64,000 nt of DNA, from contig JACKJF010000003.1 of assembly GCA_020638095.1 (NCBI GenBank), positions 682,001-746,000 of the forward strand. The letters run 5' to 3'. The notes beneath the pieces are model-generated. The model worked only from the letters and a program-made list of their open reading frames with translations, had not been told where the DNA came from and searched no databases. The position numbers and the translations under genes are program-made. Below are positions 8,270 to 15,686 of this stretch, piece by piece. Position 1 is the stretch's first letter. Each line of letters begins with the position of its first letter. This DNA comes from Hyphomicrobiaceae bacterium. GTDB lineage: Bacteria; Pseudomonadota; Alphaproteobacteria; Rhizobiales; Devosiaceae.

Positions 8270-8943
8270 TGTGCCGTCGCTCCCGCCGGGGGTGCCGGGG
8301 CGTTCGGATCGATCACCAGGCTGTCGCCGCCGTCCGATGACTTGTCCTGCCTTGTCAGCGAGACGAGGCTCTTGGGCCTGTTGTTGACGTCGCCGACTTC
8401 GCCGTCGGTCAGCGTGAAGCGCACCGCCGTCTTTTCATCGCCGCTGCCATTGAGGTCAATCGTGCCGTAAAAGACCACCTTGACCACCGGGTTGAGCTTT
8501 TCGACCTTGACCTGGACCGGCAACGGTTCGGATGTCGTTGCGATATACTGGACGATATTGACCACGTACTCGCCATTGGTCAGTCCGCGAATGGAAACGC
8601 TTTCCTGATTGAGCGGATTGGCGATTTCCTCACCATTGACGACAATGACGTCCTTGAACATGCCGCGGTCGTCGCGGTCGAGATGCATCAGGCCCGCCTC
8701 GCGCTTGTTGTACCACACCACGTTGCCAAGCGGGTCCTCGACATAGGTATCGACGTCGTCGGGATTGTTGTCTGCCCAGCGAACGGTGATCAGCAATTCG
8801 GCCTTGGGGTCGATCTTGCCGCTTTCTGCGATCGGATTGATCATGGCAAAGGCCAGGAAAAACAGGAACGAGATCGCGACCAGCGAGTTGAACAGCAGGT
8901 CGGTAAAGACGTCGAACTCGGATTCCTGTTCCGGTTCAAACAT
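8266..8943 (-). CDS. TolR/ExbD-like membrane protein with a large periplasmic domain
   Basis: The 225-residue product has one N-terminal helix (about residues 16-36) preceded by FDVFTDLLFN. D15 sits where ExbD/TolR/MotB carry the proton-translocating aspartate. The rest is a beta-rich periplasmic domain without a recognisable OmpA-type peptidoglycan-binding motif. An ATG at 8943 is preferred over a TTG at 8952 because an AGG lies nine bases before it. It overlaps the channel gene upstream and is presumably the stator partner of that protein. Confidence 0.75.
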   Translation of the reverse strand: MFEPEQESEFDVFTDLLFNSLVAISFLFFLAFAMINPIAESGKIDPKAELLITVRWADNNPDDVDTYVEDPLGNVVWYNKREAGLMHLDRDDRGMFKDVIVVNGEEIANPLNQESVSIRGLTNGEYVVNIVQYIATTSEPLPVQVKVEKLNPVVKVVFYGTIDLNGSGDEKTAVRFTLTDGEVGDVNNRPKSLVSLTRQDKSSDGGDSLVIDPNAPAPPAGATAQ

Positions 8944-9745
8944 GGGCGGCAACCTGTTTGATCCTCGGGATCAGTGCGGTTTCGGTGATGCGCACCACTT
9001 CCTGCAGGATGCGCGTCGCGGTTGCATCGGCAATGTTGAACTGAAAACGCAACAGGATGCCGCACACCAGCCCCGCAATGGTGGTTAGAAGGGCAACGGC
9101 CATGCCGCCGGTCATCTTCTGCAAGGCGCTACGCAGGGTCTCGGTGTCGAAATTGGACAGGTCGCCGATCGAGGTCAGCATGATGACAAAGCCGATCACC
9201 GTACCGAGCATGCCAAGCTTGTAGAGCAGGTCGGCAGCAAAAATGCCGACCCGCGTGCGCGACCGGAAATGTGATGCGAGCCCGTCCAGAAGCAGGCCGC
9301 GATCGCCGCCCGGTTCGCGGAATTCCTTGAGCGCGATGTCGGTGAGATAGATGCCGGTATAGGACCGGCCGGTACCATGCGGAAAGGAGATGTCGTTCTC
9401 GGAAACCTGCACCGAATGCCAGTCATGGTGCAGGGTTCTGGATAGTTTCGCGACGAACCGGTACTCGCGGGCGAACGTGAGAAGAACCAGCAGGCAATAG
9501 CCCGAGAATCCGGCGAACACGATGATGATCAGGATCGAGATGCGGCTCGAATCGACGTCGAACATGTAGCCGAGAAAGCCGTAGTCCCACAGAATGACGG
9601 ACCCGAGGCAGATCAGGCCGATCACGATCAGCCAGCGCAATACGGCGTCGTAGGCGTCGTCACCGAATAGCCCCATGAGCCGGCTGATCGGCGAGCTGCC
9701 GGTCTTGGCATCGGCGTTTTCGGATTTGGTGTCTGGCATAACCAT
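8936..9745 (-). CDS. MotA/TolQ/ExbB-family proton channel subunit
   Basis: The 269-residue protein has two N-terminal helices (about 37-57 and 68-92), a cytoplasmic loop, then the conserved MotA/TolQ/ExbB block: LLYKLGMLGTVIGFVIML followed by ALLTTIAGLVCGILL. These helices form the pentameric proton channel in ExbB and TolQ. It starts with AAAGG upstream and heads a tightly overlapping three-gene set. No TonB, TolA or flagellar gene is adjacent, so what the motor drives is unknown. Confidence 0.82.
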   Translation of the reverse strand: MVMPDTKSENADAKTGSSPISRLMGLFGDDAYDAVLRWLIVIGLICLGSVILWDYGFLGYMFDVDSSRISILIIIVFAGFSGYCLLVLLTFAREYRFVAKLSRTLHHDWHSVQVSENDISFPHGTGRSYTGIYLTDIALKEFREPGGDRGLLLDGLASHFRSRTRVGIFAADLLYKLGMLGTVIGFVIMLTSIGDLSNFDTETLRSALQKMTGGMAVALLTTIAGLVCGILLRFQFNIADATATRILQEVVRITETALIPRIKQVAAHV

Positions 9746-9760
9746 TTTGTCGGCCTTTTG

Positions 9761-10324
9761 TTATCTGTAGCCACCGGGCGTGTGCTGCGCCCGAAACAAC
9801 CAGGGTTCCTGGAACTGCACGCCCGGCTGCCACAAGCCCTTGCCGGCGGCGATGGCTTCGAGCTGGATGTCCTCATAATCGCTGGTCTGCTGGGAATAGG
9901 CCAGCGCCATACCCTCCCGCACCATTGCAGCGCCCAGGTCTTCGCCGTCGAACTCGCAAACGCCGAAATAGCGGTTGAACGGGTCGGGGTCGCCGATCAG
10001 ATAGCAGTCCACGCTGCCGCGTCCCGAAAGTGTCTCAAGCAGACGCTTCGACGCCTCGTAGCATCCCCAGAGCCGGCCATCCATGATGCATGTCTGGCTG
10101 CGTTCGGGCGCGTCGATGCCCCAAAGGATCACGCGCTGATTGTCGACCTCGAGCACATCGGCATCAAGGACACGGGCCGCGCCGCTGATCGTTTTCACGT
10201 CCTCGGCCGGAGCCATCGACGGCCAAAGACCGGTAGACGCCGCAAAAACCGCCATTATCAAATGCAATAAGATAGAACGGACGGGCGAGCGTGAACGTGC
10301 GGTATTGGAGGACAAAAGGATCAT
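9761..10324 (-). CDS. Exported thermonuclease-like (SNase family) protein
   Basis: The product has a long hydrophobic N-terminus ending near MAPAED, then a staphylococcal-nuclease-like OB-fold: GAARVLDADVLEVDNQRVILWGIDAPE, and a closing EAIAAGKGLW motif. The family hydrolyses nucleic acids in the periplasm or outside the cell, though many bacterial members are uncharacterised. The start is ambiguous (ATG 10324, GTG 10333 or ATG 10255). The first two would overlap the start of the divergent pentapeptide gene. It lies 15 bases upstream of the channel gene and may be cotranscribed with it. Confidence 0.72.
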   Translation of the reverse strand: MILLSSNTARSRSPVRSILLHLIMAVFAASTGLWPSMAPAEDVKTISGAARVLDADVLEVDNQRVILWGIDAPERSQTCIMDGRLWGCYEASKRLLETLSGRGSVDCYLIGDPDPFNRYFGVCEFDGEDLGAAMVREGMALAYSQQTSDYEDIQLEAIAAGKGLWQPGVQFQEPWLFRAQHTPGGYR

Positions 10325-11120
10325 GTCAGTCACCGGCAGGGTAGGCGTTCAAATGAGACACTGGATTGAAGCATCGGTTCTGGCTGCCGTGGCTGCGACA
10401 TGCCTGGTGTCGGCCGCCTGGGCTGGTCCGGTCGAAGATCTCGTGTCCGGCGCGCGCACCGAATGCCGGGATTGCGATCTGACCGGAGCCAATTTCAAGA
10501 AGGCCGACCTCAGCGGCGTCGATCTCAGCGGCGCCATCCTGACCGATGCAACTTTTCACCGCGCCAACCTTCGCGGCGCCATCCTGGACGGGGTGATCGC
10601 GATCGGCACCAACTTCAACCTGACCGACCTGACCCAGGCCCAGCTGGTCGACGGCGATTTCACGCGCTCCATGTTCTACGGCGCGCAGATGTCCGGGGCC
10701 AACCTCAGTGGTTCCAATCTGACCGAGGCGCGGATGCAGACGGCGCGGCTGACCTCGGCCAAGCTGCCGGGCGCGGTGCTGGACCGGGCCCTGCTGCGGG
10801 ATTCCGTGGCCAACAATGCCGATTTCAGCAATGCCTCCCTCCAGGGGACCAATCTGAATGGCGCGAGCCTCGGGCGGAGCGTCTTTGACGGGGCGACCAT
10901 CAGCTATGCGGGCTTTGTCCAGGCCGAAGCCAGCAGCGCGAGCTTTATCGGCGCGACGATTTCGCTGACCGATTTTTACGGAGCCAACCTGCGCCGCGCC
11001 AAGGTGACCGGTGCCACCCTGACCGGAAATCGATTCACCACCGCGGCAACCAGAGAGGTCGATTTCGACCAGGCCACAATGAGCGGCAATTTCATGGCTG
11101 ACGGGCGTCTGCAGAACTGA
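10323..11120 (+). CDS. Exported pentapeptide-repeat protein
   Basis: After a signal peptide (ending SAAWAGPVED, best seen from the internal ATG at 10353) the protein is almost entirely A(D/N)LXX-type pentapeptide repeats, for example ADLSGVDLSGAIL and ANLSGSNLTEA, predicting a right-handed quadrilateral beta-helix of about 40 turns' worth of repeat units. A GGAGG 12 bases before 10323 favours that start. A CRDC pair precedes the helix. Periplasmic members of this family have no assigned activity. It stands alone on the plus strand between minus-strand genes. Confidence 0.8.
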   Translation: MSVTGRVGVQMRHWIEASVLAAVAATCLVSAAWAGPVEDLVSGARTECRDCDLTGANFKKADLSGVDLSGAILTDATFHRANLRGAILDGVIAIGTNFNLTDLTQAQLVDGDFTRSMFYGAQMSGANLSGSNLTEARMQTARLTSAKLPGAVLDRALLRDSVANNADFSNASLQGTNLNGASLGRSVFDGATISYAGFVQAEASSASFIGATISLTDFYGANLRRAKVTGATLTGNRFTTAATREVDFDQATMSGNFMADGRLQN

Positions 11121-11122
11121 CC

Positions 11123-11857
11123 TCATGGCGCCACCACCGGGGTATATGGGGCGAGAACTTCCTCGTATCGGGTCTGGCTTTCGAAATAGCCGGAATTGAC
11201 CTGCTGGGTCTCCCGATTGATGGCCTCCTGCCCCTTCTTGCGCAGATAGCTGGCTTCGACTGAAATCCGCGTGCCGCCGTCGGGCGATTGCCCGGTGCAC
11301 AATTCATGGACGAACTGGGTCCCCACCGGCTGTTCGCCCTCTTGCATCGGAATATCGGCGCAGTTCAGTGACCAATCGCTGTAGCGCGCCTTGAAATTGC
11401 TGATCAGGGTGAAAGCGGTCCGGCGAACCGTGTCGGCGGCGCGGTTGTCGGTGGCGATGCGGCGGCCCTGCACGATGCCTTCCGGATCGACCAGCAGCGA
11501 CACGATCACGGGATGCGCATAGACCGACGTGCCGCCCTGAAGAAACTTGTATTCAACCTCGAGCGCCTTGGCGATGTAGTCCTGTTCGTCGTCGTAATTG
11601 AACTCGACTTCGCGCAAGCCCGACGCTTCGGGCACGCAGTTCATGAAGTCGGTGAACGACGCGAGAACCTGCCCCGAGGGGCCGCCATTCGTGCCGCAGG
11701 CGATTTCGCCGACTTTGGCGTCAGGCATCTGGGAGACGGGCTTGCCCAGATTGACGTCCCAGATGGAGTAAACTGGTTCCAGCCGCTCTTGACCAAACGA
11801 CGCCTGGGCCGAAAGGCCGAGACTGACGAGGGTGAGGAGGATCGTGCTGCGCATCAT
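11123..11857 (-). CDS. Unknown periplasmic protein
   Basis: The 244-residue product has a clear signal peptide (SLGLSAQASFGQ near residues 12-23). A central stretch, PVIVSLLVDPEGIVQGRR, faintly resembles the TonB C-terminal fold, but the protein has no membrane anchor and I do not claim the family. Four cysteines (in the CGTN, NCVP, NCAD and LCTG contexts) could form disulfides. It directly follows the cytochrome gene by a gap of four bases and is probably cotranscribed with it. Confidence 0.65.
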   Translation of the reverse strand: MMRSTILLTLVSLGLSAQASFGQERLEPVYSIWDVNLGKPVSQMPDAKVGEIACGTNGGPSGQVLASFTDFMNCVPEASGLREVEFNYDDEQDYIAKALEVEYKFLQGGTSVYAHPVIVSLLVDPEGIVQGRRIATDNRAADTVRRTAFTLISNFKARYSDWSLNCADIPMQEGEQPVGTQFVHELCTGQSPDGGTRISVEASYLRKKGQEAINRETQQVNSGYFESQTRYEEVLAPYTPVVAP

Positions 11858-11861
11858 GGCG

Positions 11862-12386
11862 TTACTTCATGCTACGGCAGGCATAGGCGTCCGGGTTGTC
11901 GAAGAAATCAGCGCACTCCGCATAGGTCGGTTCGCCGAGCCCGATCACGTCGGCTTCCAGATAGGCCACGACATTGGCGACATCTTGTTCGCTGAAGGTT
12001 TTGCCGCGCACAGGTTCGGTGCCTGGGGCGAAGTCGGACATTGTCATCCCGTAGCAGCGGTTGTCGCGGTAGGCTGCCCTGTCGTGATAGGGCATCGGAG
12101 TGCCAGGGCGGCCGCAGCCAATTGTTTCGAGCAGTTGCGCCGTGTCCAGCTGGGTCTGGCGGAGGTTAGGCCCGACCGGGGCCTGCAAATTGGTCCCCGT
12201 CTTTCCGTCGGCGGCCCAGCCATGACAGTTCACACAGTACCCGATCGACCGGAAGACAACCTTGCCGCGTGCCGGATCACCCACCAGATCACCGGTTTGC
12301 TGGGCCTGTGTCACAGGTGCCACCAGCGCGACAAGTGCAAGCGTCACGGCGGCAAGCGAAACAGCCACGGCGCGGCTCAAGGGCAT
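11862..12386 (-). CDS. Periplasmic c-type cytochrome, likely electron acceptor of the quinoprotein
   Basis: The 174-residue protein has a signal peptide (to about residue 28, VTQAQQ) and a single class I heme site CVNCH; the methionine in GRPGTPMPYH is the likely sixth ligand. Four further cysteines (GCG, RCYG, ECAD, ACRS) suggest two disulfides. Cytochromes of this size beside PQQ alcohol dehydrogenases take electrons from reduced PQQ. The gene lies downstream of the dehydrogenase on the same strand but beyond a strong terminator, so it is likely less transcribed or separately expressed. Confidence 0.85.
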   Translation of the reverse strand: MPLSRAVAVSLAAVTLALVALVAPVTQAQQTGDLVGDPARGKVVFRSIGYCVNCHGWAADGKTGTNLQAPVGPNLRQTQLDTAQLLETIGCGRPGTPMPYHDRAAYRDNRCYGMTMSDFAPGTEPVRGKTFSEQDVANVVAYLEADVIGLGEPTYAECADFFDNPDAYACRSMK

Positions 12387-12418
12387 GGTGCTTCTCTGAT
12401 TTGGCCAGGACTAAAGAC

Positions 12419-12448
12419 AAAAAAGCCGGGCGGCCGAAGCCGCCCGGC
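12419..12448 (-). terminator. Strong intrinsic terminator after the PQQ alcohol dehydrogenase gene
   Basis: Read on the minus strand, a perfect 10-bp GC-only stem (GCCGGGCGGC) closes on a TTCG tetraloop and is followed by six T residues. It lies 18 bases past the dehydrogenase stop and 33 bases before the cytochrome start. Confidence 0.9.
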
Positions 12449-12465
12449 AATTGGTGAAGTCACGA

Positions 12466-14214
12466 TCAATCGAGACTGAAGATCCACAGAACGTTTGCCG
12501 TCTGCATGTTGGCCAGGTCCGGCGCAAGGCCGCCGCCGACACCCACGCCGCCGCCAGCGATGGCAATATATTCCTTGCCATTCACGGTGAAGGCGATGGG
12601 CGCACCCTGGAACGGAGTGCCCACATTCTGCGACCACAGCACGTCCAGCGTCTTGGCGTCATAGGCCGAGAAGGTGCCGTCCAGCGAACCGGCCCACAGC
12701 AGGTCAGCCGAAGCCATGACGCCGCCATACATCGGGTAGGTCGTGGCGTGAGTTGCAACCTTGTTGCCCGTCGCGACGTCGATCGCATTGATCGAACCGG
12801 TCTGGACACCACTGTTGGTGCCGGAACCACCAATGAAGATCTGGCCCGGGGTCACGTCGGCCGGATCAACAGACCTCACCGACAGATCCGAACAACCCTC
12901 GATGCCGGCTGCATAGGCCAGGCCGAGATTGGGGTTGTAGGCGGTCGGGAAGAAGTTGGTTCCGCCCTGGATGTTCGGGCAGGTCGTGGCGGTTGCGCCG
13001 GCACGATCGATCGAACCGATCGCATAGCTCTGCAACGACTTCGAGGGGTCATATTCGAGCGGCTTGCCGGTCTTCGGGTCGATACCCTTCGTCCAGGTCA
13101 GATTGTTAACGTAGGTGACCGAGTTGATGTACGCGCCATTGGTGCGGTCCAGCGTGTAGAAGATGCCGTTCCGCCCGAAGTGCGCAAGGACCTTGCGGGC
13201 TTCGCCATTGACCGTGGTGTCGAGCAGGAGCTGCGGACCCACTTCGTCATAGTCCATATAGTCGCCCGGCGTATACTGGAAGTGCCACTTCATCTGGCCG
13301 GTGTCGGCATCAAGCGCAACGCTCGAGTTGGTGTAGAGGTTGTCGCCCGGACGGTATTCCGGATCATACATCGGCACCGGGTTACCCGTGCCCCAGTAGA
13401 TCGTGTTCGTGTCCGGATCAAACGAACCGGCCACCCAGGCCGCACCACCACCGGTCTTCCAGCAATCCGGATTTCCGGATTCGTCGCACTTCCAGGTTTC
13501 CGATCCCGGCTGTCCCGGTTCCGGCACCGTATAGAAGCGCCACAGTTCCTGGCCCGAATCGGCGTTCAGCGCAGCGATCCAGCCCCGGGTCGCCCAGTCA
13601 CCATAGGACTGGCCCACGATGATCTTGTCGCCGAGCACGAGGGCTGAGTTGGTGAAGCCTTCACCCGGGTCCTTGGCAACCTGCTGGTCCCAGACCACGT
13701 CGCCGGTCTCGTCGTCGCAGGCCACGACACGACCGTCGTTCAGAACGGTGATGACGTTATTGCCCGAGAGCGCAAGGCCACGGTTCGCCAACAGGACGCC
13801 ACGGCTGGCATCTTTGTCGATGCCCGTGTCGCAGATCCAGACCAGTTTCGCGGACGTGCCGCTCGACAGGTCGAACTTGTAGGGCGTGCCCCAGGGATCC
13901 GAGATATAAAGGAACCCGTCATTGGCCAGAGGCGTCGCCTCCATCGAGCCAACGCCGAACCCTGCCGGCTCGGTGCCGCCAATGGCCGCCGCCGTGACGA
14001 AGTGAAGTCCCGCCACGTTGCTCGAATTGATCTGGTCGAGGCTCGAATAACGGTTGCTGTTGTAGGACTTCTGGACCATCAGCCAGTTTCCGGCTTCTGC
14101 GTCCGTGCCCGCCGCAAGCAGTCGTTCGGCTGTGACCTCCGACGCAAAGCTGGCGCTTGCCAAGCCCGCTGCCGTGACGGCCGTCAACCCGGCAATCCAA
14201 TACTTCAATTTCAT
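12466..14214 (-). CDS. Periplasmic PQQ-dependent alcohol dehydrogenase with lanthanide-type active-site aspartate
   Basis: The 582-residue quinoprotein starts at an ATG with GAGGAGGG upstream and has a signal peptide to about residue 25 (ASFASE). It has the eight-bladed propeller features: NWLMVQKSYNSNRYSSLDQIN near the start, WKTGGG and WGTGNP around the cofactor, repeated DxDTG turns. By alignment in memory with MxaF, the metal ligands are D206 (Glu in MxaF), N278 and D321, plus D323, the extra Asp that marks lanthanide-dependent enzymes. The vicinal Cys-Cys near residues 139-140 is absent (GVLLANRG in place of CCDVVNRG). It oxidises an alcohol or aldehyde in the periplasm; the substrate cannot be told. 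Confidence 0.88.
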   Translation of the reverse strand: MKLKYWIAGLTAVTAAGLASASFASEVTAERLLAAGTDAEAGNWLMVQKSYNSNRYSSLDQINSSNVAGLHFVTAAAIGGTEPAGFGVGSMEATPLANDGFLYISDPWGTPYKFDLSSGTSAKLVWICDTGIDKDASRGVLLANRGLALSGNNVITVLNDGRVVACDDETGDVVWDQQVAKDPGEGFTNSALVLGDKIIVGQSYGDWATRGWIAALNADSGQELWRFYTVPEPGQPGSETWKCDESGNPDCWKTGGGAAWVAGSFDPDTNTIYWGTGNPVPMYDPEYRPGDNLYTNSSVALDADTGQMKWHFQYTPGDYMDYDEVGPQLLLDTTVNGEARKVLAHFGRNGIFYTLDRTNGAYINSVTYVNNLTWTKGIDPKTGKPLEYDPSKSLQSYAIGSIDRAGATATTCPNIQGGTNFFPTAYNPNLGLAYAAGIEGCSDLSVRSVDPADVTPGQIFIGGSGTNSGVQTGSINAIDVATGNKVATHATTYPMYGGVMASADLLWAGSLDGTFSAYDAKTLDVLWSQNVGTPFQGAPIAFTVNGKEYIAIAGGGVGVGGGLAPDLANMQTANVLWIFSLD

Positions 14215-14593
14215 TTTGTGCCCTCCTCGCACTTGGTTGGAATGAAAACCGAAGTCGATCCATCGTGGCACCATCGAGCCATGGATTTTCCTATGTTACT
14301 CATTGGCGATTGGCCGAGACGCGCCAACGGATGGCGCCCCGCCAGGGGCAGAAGGGCATAGGTGCCAGTTACCAGCACCACGGGCCGCAAACGGGAATCG
14401 GGCGAGTTTTCGGCTCCGCGGGCGAAAGATCGGTATTTGGAAGGACGGCACTGCAAATGCCATTTCCCTGCTCGCCGCAGGCGACGCTCCGCATCTCGGC
14501 GGCATTCACTGCTGAACGCGACACGATGTCGCAGCGCAATCGCGCTAATCGGTCAGAGCTTTGATGACGTCGGAATCTCGCTGAACGAATGCG
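14215..14593. other. Gap upstream of the dehydrogenase gene, no gene seen
   Basis: This gap holds the leader and presumably the promoter of the dehydrogenase. I could not pick out a convincing -35/-10 pair or a binding-site dyad by eye. Short frames here have no ribosome sites and biased composition. Confidence 0.4.
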
Positions 14594-14638
14594 AAAAAAA
14601 CTGAAGCGGCCGCGAGGTTCATCCCGGGGCCGCTTCAG
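14594..14638 (-). terminator. Intrinsic terminator of the four-helix membrane protein gene
   Basis: CTGAAGCGGCC and its exact complement form an 11-bp stem around a 16-base loop. On the minus strand this is followed by seven T residues. It lies 56 bases past the stop of the gene at 14694-15317 and isolates it from the dehydrogenase. Confidence 0.88.
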
Positions 14639-14693
14639 AGGGAATTTGTACTAAATCAGATGGGCCGCTCGGCACGTGCCGGGCAGAGTGTGC

Positions 14694-15317
14694 CTATGCT
14701 TTCTTCCAGCGGATGAACACGCCGCGCAGCAAGCCAAGCACGACAAGCGCGATGCCCGCATAAAGCGCCAACCAGTACCCGTCTCTCAGTTGCGAAACCA
14801 TCTGCACCTTGCGGGCGGTCGTCGGATCGGTGAACGAGGATCTGCCGATGAAATGGGTGTCGATCGAAACCGCCCGCATGTCGCCGATATAGTAGGCGAG
14901 GCCAACGGCGGTCAGGTAGGACAGGCCGATGGCCAGAATCAGAAGCGCTGCGACCGAAATCCCGATCCGGCCGATCGATATGTGCCAGGTCAGGAAAAGG
15001 CAGGCAGCCATGGCCAGCATGGAAAGGCCGAAATAGGTCCACGTGAACGGGGCAAAGAAATCCGGCATGGTATAGAGAGCCGGATCGGCGGTGGCCCTCA
15101 CCTGCCGCACGACCTCAACGCCCCATGGGTGCAGGACGAGGTCATCGGTACCCTGGATGATGGCGACGTCGGCGCTCCACCAAGGCTGAAACCAGGTATA
15201 GGCCATGGCCGCGGCACAGGCCACGACCAGGATGCGGAAGATCCAGGTCCAAATGCTGGCGCGCAGCCATGTCCCGATGAAGCCGCCACTCGCTGCAGCT
15301 GCATTAGTCTCAGTCAT
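14694..15317 (-). CDS. Unknown four-helix inner-membrane protein
   Basis: The 207-residue protein has four hydrophobic segments (about 27-45, 97-115, 121-143, 180-197). The long periplasmic loop after the first contains LVLHPWGVEVV and ends PDFFAPFTWTYFG. AGGGGG six bases before the ATG supports the start. I do not recognise the family. Its position just upstream of the quinoprotein, in its own terminated unit, makes a part in electron transfer or alcohol uptake possible but unproven. Confidence 0.7.
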   Translation of the reverse strand: MTETNAAAASGGFIGTWLRASIWTWIFRILVVACAAAMAYTWFQPWWSADVAIIQGTDDLVLHPWGVEVVRQVRATADPALYTMPDFFAPFTWTYFGLSMLAMAACLFLTWHISIGRIGISVAALLILAIGLSYLTAVGLAYYIGDMRAVSIDTHFIGRSSFTDPTTARKVQMVSQLRDGYWLALYAGIALVVLGLLRGVFIRWKKA

Positions 15318-15686
15318 ATTTCCCCCTCGGCAGGTCCGCCATTTGAAGTTGTCTGTTCATCCGTCGGATTGACGCAGTGATTAGGTGTGATTGTTCGTTG
15401 AACCCATGCGACCTGCAAGGTTTTCGGCGCATCACGCTGGGCACCCCGTGATTTCGACCACCGTCAGGTCCAGCATTGCGCAGTCTGACCGGCATGACGT
15501 CTGCCGCACGAGCGCCTCCCAAAAAGGCAACGACCAGCACGTCACGCCTGCCGCTGGGCACGTGATGTTCATATGTCCAAACCCTCCCGACGCGGAGACA
15601 GCACCGGCAACACTCAATCATGTTGACATCTCGGAACGCTGGACGTGCCTATGTAAGATATTGGCGAGGATTGGCCCCGAACCACC
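15318..15686. other. Gap of about 370 bases, one candidate small frame only
   Basis: Apart from the candidate small frame at 15432-15572 I see no supported gene, RNA or terminator here. The part nearest 15318 should hold the promoter of the membrane-protein gene. Confidence 0.4.
15432..15572 (-). CDS. Candidate cysteine-rich small protein
   Basis: A 46-codon frame begins at an ATG with GGGAGGG nine to ten bases upstream, one of the better ribosome sites in the area. The product has five cysteines (TCPAAG, TCW, SCRSDC, TGC) and no signal peptide. No relative is known to me, and an overlapping frame on the same strand is equally open, so this is only a candidate. Confidence 0.25.
   Translation of the reverse strand: MNITCPAAGVTCWSLPFWEALVRQTSCRSDCAMLDLTVVEITGCPA

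Noticed and set aside
7682..9745. Zorya-type phage defence for the channel pair
   Set aside because: The partner lacks an OmpA-like peptidoglycan-binding domain and no helicase or nuclease effector of the Zorya type follows; the nearby SNase protein is exported.
12451..13647. Plus-strand frame of about 400 codons opposite the alcohol dehydrogenase
   Set aside because: Shadow of a conserved gene with a signal peptide and propeller repeats on the other strand.
12466..14214. Calling the dehydrogenase XoxF (methanol dehydrogenase)
   Set aside because: It lacks the vicinal cysteines and the Glu metal ligand of XoxF, and no xoxJ-like or formaldehyde-handling gene is nearby; only the second Asp is shared.
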